A stretch of 64,000 nucleotides of DNA from Mucilaginibacter boryungensis (GTDB lineage Bacteria; Bacteroidota; Bacteroidia; Sphingobacteriales; Sphingobacteriaceae). Below the pieces are notes generated by a model, which saw nothing but the letters and a program-made list of their open reading frames with translations, had not been told where the DNA came from and ran no database searches. The DNA lies in contig NZ_JADFFM010000001.1 in assembly GCF_015221995.1 (NCBI RefSeq), positions 930,001 through 994,000 on the forward strand, written 5' to 3'. Made by a program: the position numbers and the translations under genes. Positions 36,565 to 44,835 of the stretch are shown here, in pieces. Position 1 is the stretch's first letter. The number at the start of each line of letters is the position of its first letter.

Positions 36565-36927
36565 ATGAAAGGAAAAATACTTACTATTTTGGCTTTGCCT
36601 GCTTTCTTTGGAGCGGCACTTGCATTTTATGCCGGGGTAGAAGGCAAATGGTCGGCCATGTTAAAGGGGCCTGATGGCAATGAATTTCCAATAACTTATA
36701 ATTTTAAGATCAGTGGCGCTACGCTGTCAGGTACGCTAACTTCCGCGATAGGTACTTCCAATATTTCAGATGGAATAGTGAAGGGCGACAGTATTTGGTT
36801 CACCGCCAATGCCGGTAGTCTGAAGATAAAAAACAAAGGCAGGTATTACGCCAATGGCGACTCAATAAGTCTGCGCGTGGGTGCCAGGTCTACGCATACT
36901 ACGTTAAAACGTGTAGAAGATAAATAG
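36565..36927 (+). CDS. Exported beta-rich protein of unknown function
   Basis: The 120-residue protein has a signal peptide at about 1-22 (ILTILALPAFFGAALAFYAG). The body alternates short strands and turns: GKWSAMLKGPDGNEFPITYNF, ISGATLSGTLTSAIG, ISDGIVKGDSIWFTA, RYYANGDSISLRVG. This suggests a small beta-barrel, lipocalin-like. No catalytic motif is seen. The ATG at 36565 is preferred because upstream codons lie in a spacer with repeated short words. Confidence 0.65.
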   Translation: MKGKILTILALPAFFGAALAFYAGVEGKWSAMLKGPDGNEFPITYNFKISGATLSGTLTSAIGTSNISDGIVKGDSIWFTANAGSLKIKNKGRYYANGDSISLRVGARSTHTTLKRVEDK

Positions 36928-36975
36928 CCTTTCCTTATAACCCAGCCCAGTCAAGCGTCCTGCTCATTTGCGATA

Positions 36976-36998
36976 CGGTCAAGTGGCACACTTGACCG
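36976..36998. repeat. Perfect 10-bp hairpin without T-tract
   Basis: CGGTCAAGTG-GCA-CACTTGACCG. No run of T follows, so it is more likely a small palindromic repeat than an intrinsic terminator. It lies between the convergent genes at 36565-36927 and 37067-37744. Confidence 0.5.
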
Positions 36999-37066
36999 GG
37001 CCAGCGTGAATGGGAATCTAGTCAGCTATCTTTCATTCACTCAATCACTCATTCAAAACTCACTCA

Positions 37067-37744
37067 TTACCTTATTTGCCAGTCAATAGGCTGCTGTCCT
37101 TCCTTAATCAAGTAGTCGTTTGCTTTGGAGAATGGCTTCGAACCCCAAAAGCCACGCTCGACAGATAGGGGCGAAGGGTGCACCGATTTGATGATGTGAT
37201 GCTTGCTCGCGTCAATCAACGGTATCTTGGATTGTGCATAGGCACCCCACAAAATGAACACCAGGCCTTTGCGTTCGTCGGATAGTTTTTTTATTACGGC
37301 ATCGGTAAACTGCTCCCAACCTTTCTTTTGATGCGAAGCTGCTTCGGCAGCGCGGACGGTTAAAGTGGCGTTTAGTAGCAGTACGCCTTGCTCGGCCCAT
37401 TCTTCCAGGTTACCGTGTGCAGGTTTTACAAAGCCGGGAATATCGGTAGCCAGCTCCTTATAGATATTGATGAGTGATTTTGGAATGGCCACGCCTTTTT
37501 GCACCGAGAAGGATAAGCCATGCGCCTGGTTAGGGCCATGGTATGGGTCCTGTCCCAGTATAACTACTTTTACTTTGTCGAACGGGGTTTTATTAAAGGC
37601 GTTAAAAATATCGGCATTGCGGGGGTATACCACCTTTCCGGCCTCTTTTTCGGCTTGTAAAAATTTACGCAGATCGGCCATGTAAGGCTTGTCGAATTCA
37701 TCCTTTAAAACGTTTAACCACGATTCCGGTAATGCTATAGACAT
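37067..37744 (-). CDS. ung: Uracil-DNA glycosylase, family 1
   Basis: The 225-residue protein is of typical length. Catalytic motif [12 protein letters not shown] carries the water-activating Asp66, and the C-terminal HPSPLS loop is present ([22 protein letters not shown]). GLSFSVQKG supplies the uracil-stacking Phe. It removes uracil from DNA at the start of base-excision repair. Confidence 0.97.
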   Translation of the reverse strand: MSIALPESWLNVLKDEFDKPYMADLRKFLQAEKEAGKVVYPRNADIFNAFNKTPFDKVKVVILGQDPYHGPNQAHGLSFSVQKGVAIPKSLINIYKELATDIPGFVKPAHGNLEEWAEQGVLLLNATLTVRAAEAASHQKKGWEQFTDAVIKKLSDERKGLVFILWGAYAQSKIPLIDASKHHIIKSVHPSPLSVERGFWGSKPFSKANDYLIKEGQQPIDWQIR

Positions 37745-37817
37745 AATTATTGCTTAGTATTTGATTTACACTGCAAATTAACGGATATTTGCAGCCTTTA
37801 AAATAGTATAGCAAATT

Positions 37818-38363
37818 ATGTCAAATATTGTTCGTTTAATAGTAGCCTGCGTAATTATGGGAGCCGCCGTAGCGATGGCTGGCTTCGGTATGTGGGGATG
37901 GGGGATCTTAGTACTGTTTTTAGGCGGTGTAGTATTACTAAGCTTCTTTTTTAACGAGAACATGATCATAGCGCAATTTTACCTGCGTAAAGAAAATTCG
38001 GTTAAGGCAGAAGAGTGGCTATTAAAGATTACCGATTACGAAAAACAGATACACAAAGGCCAATGGGGCTATTATAACCTGTTGATGGGACTGATCGAAT
38101 CGCGCAAAACACCGATGAAATCTGAGAAGTATTTCAAAAAATCGTTAACGCTGGGCATGCGTATGTCGCACAATACTGCTTTGGCTAAATTAAGTCTGGC
38201 CGGTATAGCCATGGCCAAACGCAATAAACGCGAAGCGCAAATGTACCTGCAGGAAGCCGCTAAGGACGATAAGAACAAGCTGCTGGCCGAACAGATAAAA
38301 ATGATGAAAGGCCAGATGGCGCAAATGGATAAACAAGTAGTGCGCGGTTACCGCAACTTTTAA
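37818..38363 (+). CDS. Membrane-anchored protein with short TPR-like helical region
   Basis: The 181-residue protein has two membrane helices in residues 5-45 (LIVACVIMGAAVAMAGFGMWGWGILVLFLGGVVLLSFFF). A soluble helical part follows: AEEWLLKITDYEKQIHKGQWGYYNLLMGLIES, MKSEKYFKKSLTLGMRMSHNTALAKLSLAGIAMA and REAQMYLQEAAK. This spacing suggests two to three TPR units facing the cytoplasm. No family was recognised with confidence. A strong terminator follows. Confidence 0.7.
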   Translation: MSNIVRLIVACVIMGAAVAMAGFGMWGWGILVLFLGGVVLLSFFFNENMIIAQFYLRKENSVKAEEWLLKITDYEKQIHKGQWGYYNLLMGLIESRKTPMKSEKYFKKSLTLGMRMSHNTALAKLSLAGIAMAKRNKREAQMYLQEAAKDDKNKLLAEQIKMMKGQMAQMDKQVVRGYRNF

Positions 38364-38385
38364 GCTTCAGCCAGAATAACTACAG

Positions 38386-38421
38386 CAAAAGGGCGATAAG
38401 TAAAACACTTATCGCCCTTTT
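38386..38421 (+). terminator. Intrinsic terminator
   Basis: AAAAGGGCGATAAGT pairs with ACTTATCGCCCTTTT around a short loop, ending in a T run. It follows the TPR-like gene by about 20 bases. Confidence 0.85.
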
Positions 38422-38428
38422 ATATTGC

Positions 38429-38464
38429 ACTAATGACTAATGACTAATGACTAATGACTAATCA
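38429..38464. repeat. Tandem heptanucleotide repeat (ACTAATG)
   Basis: Four copies of ACTAATG plus a fifth ACTAATC, directly next to the stop codon of the minus-strand gene at 38465. Related seven-base words occur at 43837-43866 and 43980-44009. Confidence 0.85.
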
Positions 38465-38752
38465 CTATTTCTCATCCAGCGAATCGAAATAATCCGGCTC
38501 GGCGTTATGGTTTTGGCTTGGGGCAATATGCCTGTCAGGGATCTCCACATCATCGTCGTCATCTAATGATGATGACGAATGCGCTTTAATTTTATGGTTG
38601 CCTGAGGCGCGTCTGTGGGCTTTTTCTTCCTCATCCGCCGGCCCTGAAAATTCAACCAGCTTTAATAAGCTACGCACAAAAGATAAATTGAACCGTTCGC
38701 GGTTTAATTTGATCAGGTATTCATTTTCGGTTATTTCAAGTGTCGAACTCAT
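38465..38752 (-). CDS. Small acidic-tailed protein of unknown function
   Basis: The 95-residue protein begins ITENEYLIKLNRERFNLSFVRSLLKLVE, a compact helical segment. A low-complexity tail follows with SSSSLDDDDDVEIPDR and an acidic end. The tail is probably disordered. No toxin gene adjoins it, and no family was recognised. Its stop codon abuts the ACTAATG repeat array. Confidence 0.5.
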   Translation of the reverse strand: MSSTLEITENEYLIKLNRERFNLSFVRSLLKLVEFSGPADEEEKAHRRASGNHKIKAHSSSSLDDDDDVEIPDRHIAPSQNHNAEPDYFDSLDEK

Positions 38753-38929
38753 GGCTTTCTAATATTATACTGTCATACACGCAATAATAATCATTCAAAT
38801 GTTGCCTTTGTTTTAAACTTCTGTTAAGAAATTACCATCGCTGGGGAATTATCTAAATCTTTGTATCCTTTTTGTGGTTAAATCTTCTATACAATGCCTA
38901 CTTTTGCCCCTTCAAAATTCAATTGAACA

Positions 38930-39910
38930 ATGAGCACTACAAGAGGACCAATATCTCAGTTTATTGAGCGCAACTATCTGCACTTTAACGCCGCGGCTTT
39001 AATGGATGCAGCCAAAGGATACGAAACACACCTGCTGGAAGGCGGTAAAATGATGGTGACCCTTGCCGGCGCCATGAGTACTGCCGAACTGGGCATATCG
39101 CTGGCCGAGATGATACGCCAGGGAAAGATCGATATTATCAGCTGCACTGGTGCCAACCTGGAAGAGGATATTATGAACCTGGTAGCACACTCGCACTATA
39201 AACGTGTACCTAACTACCGCGATTTAAGTCCGCAGGAAGAACGTGAGTTGTTGGATAACCACTTTAACCGCGTTACCGATACCTGTATCCCCGAGGAAGA
39301 AGCCTTCCGGCGCTTGCAAAAACATATTGAAAAAATATGGAAAGATGCCGAGGCTAGTGGCGAACGCTATTTCCCGCACGAGTTTATGTACAAAATATTG
39401 CTGAGCGGCGAGCTGGAGCAATACTATGAGATAGACCCCAAAAATTCGTGGATGCTGGCCGCTGCCGAGCGTAACCTGCCAATTGTAGTACCCGGCTGGG
39501 AAGACAGCACCATGGGCAACATCTTTGCCTCGTACGTTATTAAGGGTGAAATTACCGCTACCACTGTAAAAGGCGGCATTGAATACATGGCCTGGCTGGC
39601 CGATTGGTATACCAAAAACTCGGATGGTAAAGGCGTAGGCTTTTTCCAGATAGGTGGGGGTATTGCCGGCGATTTTCCTATTTGCGTAGTGCCTATGCTA
39701 TACCAGGATATGGAGATGGAAAATATACCGTTCTGGAGTTATTTCTGCCAGATATCCGATTCAACCACCTCATATGGTTCATATTCGGGCGCGGTACCTA
39801 ACGAGAAGATCACCTGGGGTAAGCTGGATATAGACACCCCGAAATTTATAGTAGAAAGCGATGCTACTATTGTAGCCCCGTTAATTTTTGCCTGGATATT
39901 GAAGCAATAG
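38930..39910 (+). CDS. Deoxyhypusine synthase family protein
   Basis: The 326-residue protein has the NAD-binding DHS fold: MVTLAGAMSTAELGISLAEMI, ISCTGANLEEDIMNL, IVVPGWEDSTMGNIFASY and FFQIGGGIAGDFPICV. The catalytic lysine in the ITWGKLD motif (Lys298) is present, as in eukaryotic DHS. Bacteria have no eIF5A, so the substrate must differ, for example a polyamine acceptor as in homospermidine formation. It is monocistronic with a terminator behind it. Confidence 0.88.
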   Translation: MSTTRGPISQFIERNYLHFNAAALMDAAKGYETHLLEGGKMMVTLAGAMSTAELGISLAEMIRQGKIDIISCTGANLEEDIMNLVAHSHYKRVPNYRDLSPQEERELLDNHFNRVTDTCIPEEEAFRRLQKHIEKIWKDAEASGERYFPHEFMYKILLSGELEQYYEIDPKNSWMLAAAERNLPIVVPGWEDSTMGNIFASYVIKGEITATTVKGGIEYMAWLADWYTKNSDGKGVGFFQIGGGIAGDFPICVVPMLYQDMEMENIPFWSYFCQISDSTTSYGSYSGAVPNEKITWGKLDIDTPKFIVESDATIVAPLIFAWILKQ

Positions 39911-39933
39911 TTCAAAGTTAAAGCATAAAACAG

Positions 39934-39967
39934 AAGCGCAGGGTTTTAAAAGACACTGCGCTTTTTT
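39934..39967 (+). terminator. Intrinsic terminator after the DHS-like gene
   Basis: AAGCGCAG / CTGCGCTT stem with a 14-base loop, then TTTTATT. Confidence 0.8.
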
Positions 39968-40010
39968 ATTTAACACTTCTCAGCCTTCAGCCAGCGACAT
40001 AATGAAAATA

Positions 40011-40062
40011 AATAAATTAGGCTTTAGCCGCATTCAATAATAATTTATTTGGCTAAAGGCTA
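40011..40062. repeat. Interlaced inverted-repeat element
   Basis: AATAAATTA (40011-40019) pairs with TAATTTATT (40041-40049) around the self-complementary GGCTTTAGCC. A second arm GGCTAAAGGC follows. The arrangement resembles interspersed palindromic elements in Bacteroidota intergenic DNA; other copies were not found in this window. Confidence 0.45.
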
Positions 40063-40166
40063 TGCTATGTTTGCAATAATACGTCAGCTAAAGCAGATGG
40101 CAATAGATTTATATCCATACCGATTTGGCTAATCTTTAATCACTTATTAACTAATCTGCAAAACGC

Positions 40167-40174
40167 TATATTTG
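40167..40174 (+). promoter_or_regulatory. Bacteroidota -7-like element before the aminotransferase gene
   Basis: TATATTTG matches TAnnTTTG, 23 bases before the ATG. No well-spaced -33 element was identified. Confidence 0.35.
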
Positions 40175-40197
40175 CCGCAACATATACAAATATTGAA

Positions 40198-41391
40198 ATG
40201 AGCATATTAAGTGACCGGATTAACAACCTTGCAGAATCAGCAACTATAAAAATGGCCAAAATGGGCCGCGAACTGGCTGCCAAAGGTGTAGATGTAATTA
40301 GTTTAAGCTTCGGCGAGCCCGATTTTCATACCCCTGAACATGTGAAGGATGCGGCCAAGAAGGCCATGGATGATAACTTTACTTATTATACGCCTGTTGC
40401 CGGTTATCCCGATCTGCGTAAAGCCATCTCAAAAAAACTGAAGGATGAAAATGGCCTTGACTACGATGCCAGCCAAATTGTAGTTTCAACCGGCGCTAAA
40501 CAAGCTATAGCTAACGCCGTGTTGTGTTTGGTTAACCCGGGCGATGAAGTGATCATCCCTACACCTTACTGGGTATCCTATTCAGAAGTGGTAAAACTGG
40601 CTGAAGGCAAAAGTGTGTTTATTGATACCACGGTTGAACAGAACTTTAAAATTACCCCCGAACAGTTAGAAGCGGCTATTACGCCGAAATCTAAACTGTT
40701 TATGTTTTCATCGCCATGTAACCCTACTGGCAGCGTATATAGCAAATCCGAACTGGAAGGCTTAGCCAAAGTGTTTGAAAAACATCCTGAAATATACATA
40801 TTGAGTGATGAAATATATGAACATATCAACTTTATAGGCGGGCACGAATCTATTGCCCAGTTTGATAGTATTAAAGACCGCGTGGTGATCATCAACGGCT
40901 TTAGTAAGGCTTACGCCATGACCGGCTGGAGGATTGGTTACACGGCATCTAATAAAGAGATAGCGGTTGCTTGTGATAAAATGCAGGGACAGATCACATC
41001 AGGGACCTGTTCTATTACTCAGCGTGCTGGTACTGCTGCCTATGAGGGCGGCCTGGAAAGCGTATTGCAAATGCGCGAACAATTCCAAAAACGCCGCGAT
41101 ATTGTTTATAAGCTATTAAAGGATATTGATGGCTTAACAGTTAACCTGCCCGAAGGTGCGTTCTACTTCTTCCCAAATGTGACTTCGTTTTTTGGTAAAA
41201 GCTATAATGGCAAAACCATTAAAGATAGCGACGATCTGAGCATCTTCTTGCTGGAAGAAGGCCATGTAGCCACTGTAGGCGGCGATTCATTCGGCGACCC
41301 TAAATCTATCCGTTTATCTTATGCCGCAGCTGAAGATAAATTAATAGAAGCTTGCAGAAGGATCAAAGAAGCATTGGGGAAATTGAAGTAA
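40198..41391 (+). CDS. aspC: Pyridoxal-phosphate aminotransferase, aspartate aminotransferase type
   Basis: The 397-residue protein is a class I aminotransferase: SFGEPDFHTPEHV, TYYTPVAGYPDLRKAIS, SSPCNPTGSVYS, SDEIYEHI, and GFSKAYAMTGWRIGY with the PLP-binding Lys237. The closing arginine region IRLSYAA is present. Group Ib aspartate aminotransferases share this pattern; prephenate or broader specificity cannot be excluded. The gene is monocistronic. Confidence 0.92.
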   Translation: MSILSDRINNLAESATIKMAKMGRELAAKGVDVISLSFGEPDFHTPEHVKDAAKKAMDDNFTYYTPVAGYPDLRKAISKKLKDENGLDYDASQIVVSTGAKQAIANAVLCLVNPGDEVIIPTPYWVSYSEVVKLAEGKSVFIDTTVEQNFKITPEQLEAAITPKSKLFMFSSPCNPTGSVYSKSELEGLAKVFEKHPEIYILSDEIYEHINFIGGHESIAQFDSIKDRVVIINGFSKAYAMTGWRIGYTASNKEIAVACDKMQGQITSGTCSITQRAGTAAYEGGLESVLQMREQFQKRRDIVYKLLKDIDGLTVNLPEGAFYFFPNVTSFFGKSYNGKTIKDSDDLSIFLLEEGHVATVGGDSFGDPKSIRLSYAAAEDKLIEACRRIKEALGKLK

Positions 41392-41418
41392 TTCTTAAGT
41401 CCTCAAAAAAATACCCGG

Positions 41419-41452
41419 AGAGCGATAGGGTAACCTGTCGCTCTTTATATTT
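41419..41452 (+). terminator. Intrinsic terminator after aspC
   Basis: AGAGCGA / TCGCTCT stem with a 12-base loop, followed by TTATATTTT. Confidence 0.7.
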
Positions 41453-41461
41453 TCGGTTAAT

Positions 41462-41872
41462 TTAATCGATTATCGCGTTTATGTTTTGGTAAATAAATTC
41501 CGGGTGACCAGAATTTGTAACTACCGAAAGCTGCAAGCCTTGCAATTTAGCGCCCGAATAACCCAAGCCCTTGGCATTCTTTATGCCCTGCATTTTGTCC
41601 CAGTTATTTACCAGCATCGCGATGACCGTTTGGAAGTTTTCACGGTTAACACTCACATTAAGATATTCCCGGCCGGCTTTAACAAAGTAATTACTGAAAG
41701 TATAGGTAAAACTACCTGGGTCGGCTGCTAACTGTTTAGCAAGTTCAGAATTAAATTTACGTGTATTTGTTTTATAGCTGTTCAACCGGTTGTTAGCGCT
41801 ATTTATACTAGTGTTTTTGCAGCCCGTTACAATACCTAAACAAAGTAGGCCAATAATAAATATAGTCTTCAT
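41462..41872 (-). CDS. Small lipoprotein of unknown function
   Basis: The 136-residue protein has a lipoprotein signal (IFIIGLLCLGIVTGC, Cys18). The mature part has TYTFSNYFVKAGREYLNVSVNRENF and NAKGLGYSGAKLQGLQLSVV, suggesting an alpha/beta domain. No known family was recognised. It lies behind the rpoD terminator. Confidence 0.65.
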   Translation of the reverse strand: MKTIFIIGLLCLGIVTGCKNTSINSANNRLNSYKTNTRKFNSELAKQLAADPGSFTYTFSNYFVKAGREYLNVSVNRENFQTVIAMLVNNWDKMQGIKNAKGLGYSGAKLQGLQLSVVTNSGHPEFIYQNINAIID

Positions 41873-41934
41873 ATTAGTGACTGGTTTATGGATATATTTA
41901 AAGCTAAATATAACATTTCCACTGTACTAAAAAA

Positions 41935-41961
41935 AGAAAGCCCCGTTTTATCGGGGCTTTT
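41935..41961 (-). terminator. Intrinsic terminator after rpoD
   Basis: Read on the minus strand, AAAAGCCCCG-ATAAAA-CGGGGCTTTC is followed by a T run. It lies just after the rpoD stop. Confidence 0.85.
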
Positions 41962-41969
41962 CATGTTGG

Positions 41970-42830
41970 TTAACCTAAGTATGATTTTAGGATCTTACTC
42001 CTGCTGGTATGTCTTAATCGTTGTAAGGCTTTGTCTTTAATCTGACGTACCCTTTCGCGGGTTAAATTAAATTTCTCACCTATTTCCTCTAATGAAAGCG
42101 GGTGATTGGTGCCTAAGCCAAAAAACAGAACGATGATCTCGCGTTCGCGTTCGGTTAAAGTTGAAAGCGAGCGTTTAATTTCTTCAGATAAGGATTCATT
42201 GATCAGGATAGAGTCTGTATTAGGCTCTTTGTTTTCCAATACATCTAATAATGTATTTTCCTCGCCCTGTACAAATGGTGCATCCATAGAAACATGGCGG
42301 CCCGAATTGCTTAAGGTGTCTGAAATTTTATCAACGGTAGTTTCCAGTATGTCGGCCAGTTCTTCAGGCGACGGCTCGCGCTCGTATTCCTGCTCTAATT
42401 TAGAGAAAGCCTTGCTGATCTTGCTTAATGAGCCTACCTGGTTTAATGGTAAACGTACAATACGCGACTGCTCGGCGATAGCCTGCAATATAGACTGACG
42501 GATCCACCACACCGCGTATGAAATAAATTTGAAACCTTTGGTCTCATCAAAACGCTTGGCGGCTTTTATCAAACCTAAGTTGCCTTCATTAATCAAATCG
42601 CCCAGGGTAAGGCCTTGGTTTTGATACTGTTTGGCTACTGATACAACGAAACGTAAGTTGGTTTTTGTTAAACGTTCCAGCGCGGCCTGGTCGCCTTCGC
42701 GGATCTTTTGGGCAAGAATTACTTCTTCTTCGGCAGTAATCAGATCAACCTTACCAATTTCGTGAAGATACTTGTCCAGCGACTGCGACTCACGGTTGGT
42801 AATGGATTGGGTTATTTTGAGTTGTCTCAT
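41970..42830 (-). CDS. rpoD: RNA polymerase primary sigma factor RpoD/SigA
   Basis: The 286-residue protein is the compact primary sigma of Bacteroidota, lacking region 1.1. Region 1.2 ([15 protein letters not shown]), region 2 ([52 protein letters not shown]), region 3 and region 4 ([34 protein letters not shown]) are intact. The C-terminus ends with KILKSYLG as in this phylum. It directs housekeeping transcription from TTTG/TAnnTTTG promoters. Confidence 0.97.
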   Translation of the reverse strand: MRQLKITQSITNRESQSLDKYLHEIGKVDLITAEEEVILAQKIREGDQAALERLTKTNLRFVVSVAKQYQNQGLTLGDLINEGNLGLIKAAKRFDETKGFKFISYAVWWIRQSILQAIAEQSRIVRLPLNQVGSLSKISKAFSKLEQEYEREPSPEELADILETTVDKISDTLSNSGRHVSMDAPFVQGEENTLLDVLENKEPNTDSILINESLSEEIKRSLSTLTEREREIIVLFFGLGTNHPLSLEEIGEKFNLTRERVRQIKDKALQRLRHTSRSKILKSYLG

Positions 42831-42872
42831 CTATTAAATTACCTCGATTCTTTTAATTGAGAATAGAACGTG

Positions 42873-42880
42873 CAAAGGTA
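42873..42880 (-). promoter_or_regulatory. Bacteroidota -7 element before rpoD
   Basis: On the minus strand the sequence reads TACCTTTG, about 43 bases upstream of the rpoD ATG. A -33 element at proper spacing is not clear. Confidence 0.45.
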
Positions 42881-43002
42881 AGCAATTGTTACGAAAATTA
42901 ATAACTCGTTTTTATTAATGCAAGCCTTTTTACAATTGATTTATAAATGTATATTTTACATTTAATATTAATTGATTGATATTCAATATGTTAAATTGGA
43001 TA

Positions 43003-43842
43003 TTATAATTCGTTTAACTTAAATGCCTCTTTAACCCTGATGCCTTTATCGGTTTCCTGCACCGTACAACACTCGTTTATCGGGTCGTGTTCAAGGTAAA
43101 GTACATAATCATTAGCCACTGCTTCAGCCCAATATTTTTTGCGTTCGCTAATGGTGGTAAGCGGAAACATATCGTAAGCCATTACATAAGGCACAGGCAA
43201 GTGGCCTACAGATGGCAGCAGATCGGCCATATACAATATTTTCCGTCCTTTATAACCAATCAGCGGCAGCATCATACTATCTGTATGTCCTGATACAAAG
43301 TGTACGTTGAAGTTATCGGTAAATTGTACGCCGTCCCGTACATCAATAAATTTAAGTTGACCGCTTTCCTGTATCGGCATAATGTTTTCCTTCAGGAAGG
43401 AAGCTTTTTCACGTTCGTTAGGGTTTATAGCCCATTCCCAATGCTTTTCGTTGCTCCAGTAAGTGGCGTTTTTAAAGGCAGGGGCAAGGGTTTCTCCGTT
43501 TCGTTCTACCGCGCCGCCCACATGGTCGAAATGCAGATGAGTTAAAAATACATCGGTAATATCATCGCGGTGGAAGCCCAGCTTTTTTAGGGAGCTATCC
43601 ATAGTAGCATCGCCATGCAGGTAATAATGACTAAAGAATTTTTCGCTTTGCTTATTGCCTATGCCCGTGTCAATTAAGATCAAACGTCCTGCATCTTCTA
43701 CCAGCAGGCAGCGCATGGCCCAGGTACACATATTGTTATCATCGGCAGGGTTAGTTTTTTGCCAGATGGATTTTGGTACCACGCCAAACATGGCGCCGCC
43801 ATCTAATTTAAAAAAGCCGGTATCTATGGTATGTAAAGTCAT
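43003..43842 (-). CDS. MBL-fold metallo-hydrolase
   Basis: The 279-residue protein has the metallo-beta-lactamase signature THLHFDHVGG, an RLILIDTGIG strand, FVSGHTDSMMLP and YMADLLPSVGHLP, in the order expected for a dinuclear zinc hydrolase. It resembles AHL-lactonase-like or quinoprotein-type MBL proteins, but the substrate cannot be told. The ATG lies inside a run of seven-base repeats that offers ATG codons in several frames; the one giving MTLHTIDTG is used. Confidence 0.85.
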   Translation of the reverse strand: MTLHTIDTGFFKLDGGAMFGVVPKSIWQKTNPADDNNMCTWAMRCLLVEDAGRLILIDTGIGNKQSEKFFSHYYLHGDATMDSSLKKLGFHRDDITDVFLTHLHFDHVGGAVERNGETLAPAFKNATYWSNEKHWEWAINPNEREKASFLKENIMPIQESGQLKFIDVRDGVQFTDNFNVHFVSGHTDSMMLPLIGYKGRKILYMADLLPSVGHLPVPYVMAYDMFPLTTISERKKYWAEAVANDYVLYLEHDPINECCTVQETDKGIRVKEAFKLNEL

Positions 43843-43866
43843 TAGTCATTGGTCATTAGTCATTAG
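43837..43866. repeat. Heptanucleotide word repeat at the MBL gene start
   Basis: Read on the minus strand, CTAATG-ACTAATG-ACCAATG-ACTAATG-AC. The final unit supplies the start codon of the MBL gene. Same word family as 38429-38464. Confidence 0.8.
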
Positions 43867-43979
43867 GACTGATGGCCCGATGCATCGAAAGTAGAAAAAT
43901 ATAAATCCACACCAAAATTTACATTCTTGATATTACCTTGCTAACTTTACTGCACCAATTATATCACCTCTTGGTCTGA

Positions 43980-44009
43980 AGACAAATGACCAATGACAAA
44001 TGACCAACA
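43980..44009. repeat. Heptanucleotide word repeat before the CoA-transferase gene
   Basis: ACAAATG-ACCAATG-ACAAATG-ACCAACA runs directly into the ATG at 44010. It resembles the repeat 120-150 bases to its left but is degenerate and on the opposite coding side. Confidence 0.8.
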
Positions 44010-44705
44010 ATGAACAAAGTAGTTAATAATGCGGATGAAGCTATTCGCGATATAGAAAACGGCGCGACTTTAATGCTTGGTGGTTTCGGCTTATGCGGCT
44101 TGCCCGAAAACTGTATTGCTGCGCTGGTTAAAAAGAAAGTAACCGGCTTAACATGCATATCTAACAACGCCGGGGTTGATGATTTTGGCATTGGCCTAAT
44201 GCTTAAACAGCGCCAGGTGAAGAAAATGATATCATCGTACGTAGGGGAAAACGCCGAGTTTGAACGCCAACTGCTGAGTGGCGAACTTGAGGTAGAACTG
44301 GTACCGCAAGGCACTTTGGCAACCCGCTGTATGGCCGCGGGTTACGGCATGCCGGCTATTTTTACCCCTGCGGGTATTGGTACCGAGGTAGCTATCGGTA
44401 AGGAAGTACGCAATTTTAATGGTAAGGATTACCTGATGGAGATGGCCTTTGATGCCGATTTCGCGATAGTAAAAGCCTGGAAGGGCGATACCGCCGGTAA
44501 CCTCATCTATCGGTCGACCGCGCGCAATTTTAACCCGGTAATGGCTATGGCAGGCAAAGTAACTATTGCCGAAGTAGAAGAATTAGTGGAACCCGGCCAA
44601 CTCGACCCGGACAATATCCATACCCCCGGCATCTATGTACATCGCATTTTCCAGGGAAGCAATTACGAAAAAAGAATAGAACAGCGGACGGTAAGGGAGC
44701 GATAG
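44010..44705 (+). CDS. scoA: 3-oxoacid CoA-transferase subunit A
   Basis: The 231-residue protein has the family I CoA-transferase alpha pattern: [69 protein letters not shown] and [27 protein letters not shown]. The catalytic Glu lies in the B subunit, which is not encoded next to it here or elsewhere in the window. Succinyl-CoA:3-ketoacid or acetoacetyl transfer is the usual role. Confidence 0.9.
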   Translation: MNKVVNNADEAIRDIENGATLMLGGFGLCGLPENCIAALVKKKVTGLTCISNNAGVDDFGIGLMLKQRQVKKMISSYVGENAEFERQLLSGELEVELVPQGTLATRCMAAGYGMPAIFTPAGIGTEVAIGKEVRNFNGKDYLMEMAFDADFAIVKAWKGDTAGNLIYRSTARNFNPVMAMAGKVTIAEVEELVEPGQLDPDNIHTPGIYVHRIFQGSNYEKRIEQRTVRER

Positions 44706-44790
44706 GATTTCGAAATGCGAAGGTTCAATTTCGAAATATAAGTATCCTGAATTTCGCATTTGGCATTCCGAAATTCGAATTATTCCCCCT
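44706..44790. repeat. Intergenic spacer with repeated and inverted TTTCGAAAT words
   Basis: The spacer repeats AATTTCGAAAT, GCGAA, TTTCGCATTTGGCATTC and GAAATTCGAA, giving several direct and inverted copies of a nine-base word. It ends with a G-rich run (TTTAGGGGGTTAGGGGG) just before the ubiE promoter. A related block occurs at 36476-36525. Confidence 0.6.
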
Positions 44791-44814
44791 TTAGGGGGTT
44801 AGGGGGCTTTTTCC

Positions 44815-44822
44815 TATCTTTG
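44815..44822 (+). promoter_or_regulatory. Bacteroidota -7 element before menG/ubiE
   Basis: TATCTTTG matches TAnnTTTG, 13 bases before the ATG; TTAG at 44791-44794 is a weak -33 candidate. Confidence 0.4.
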
Positions 44823-44835
44823 CCCATCCATATAT

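Noticed and set aside
38429..38464. Possible CRISPR array
   Set aside because: The units are seven bases with no spacers, so this is a simple tandem repeat.
43981..44314. Minus-strand frame opposite the CoA-transferase start
   Set aside because: It lies opposite a well-defined CoA-transferase sequence and has biased Ser/Pro composition.
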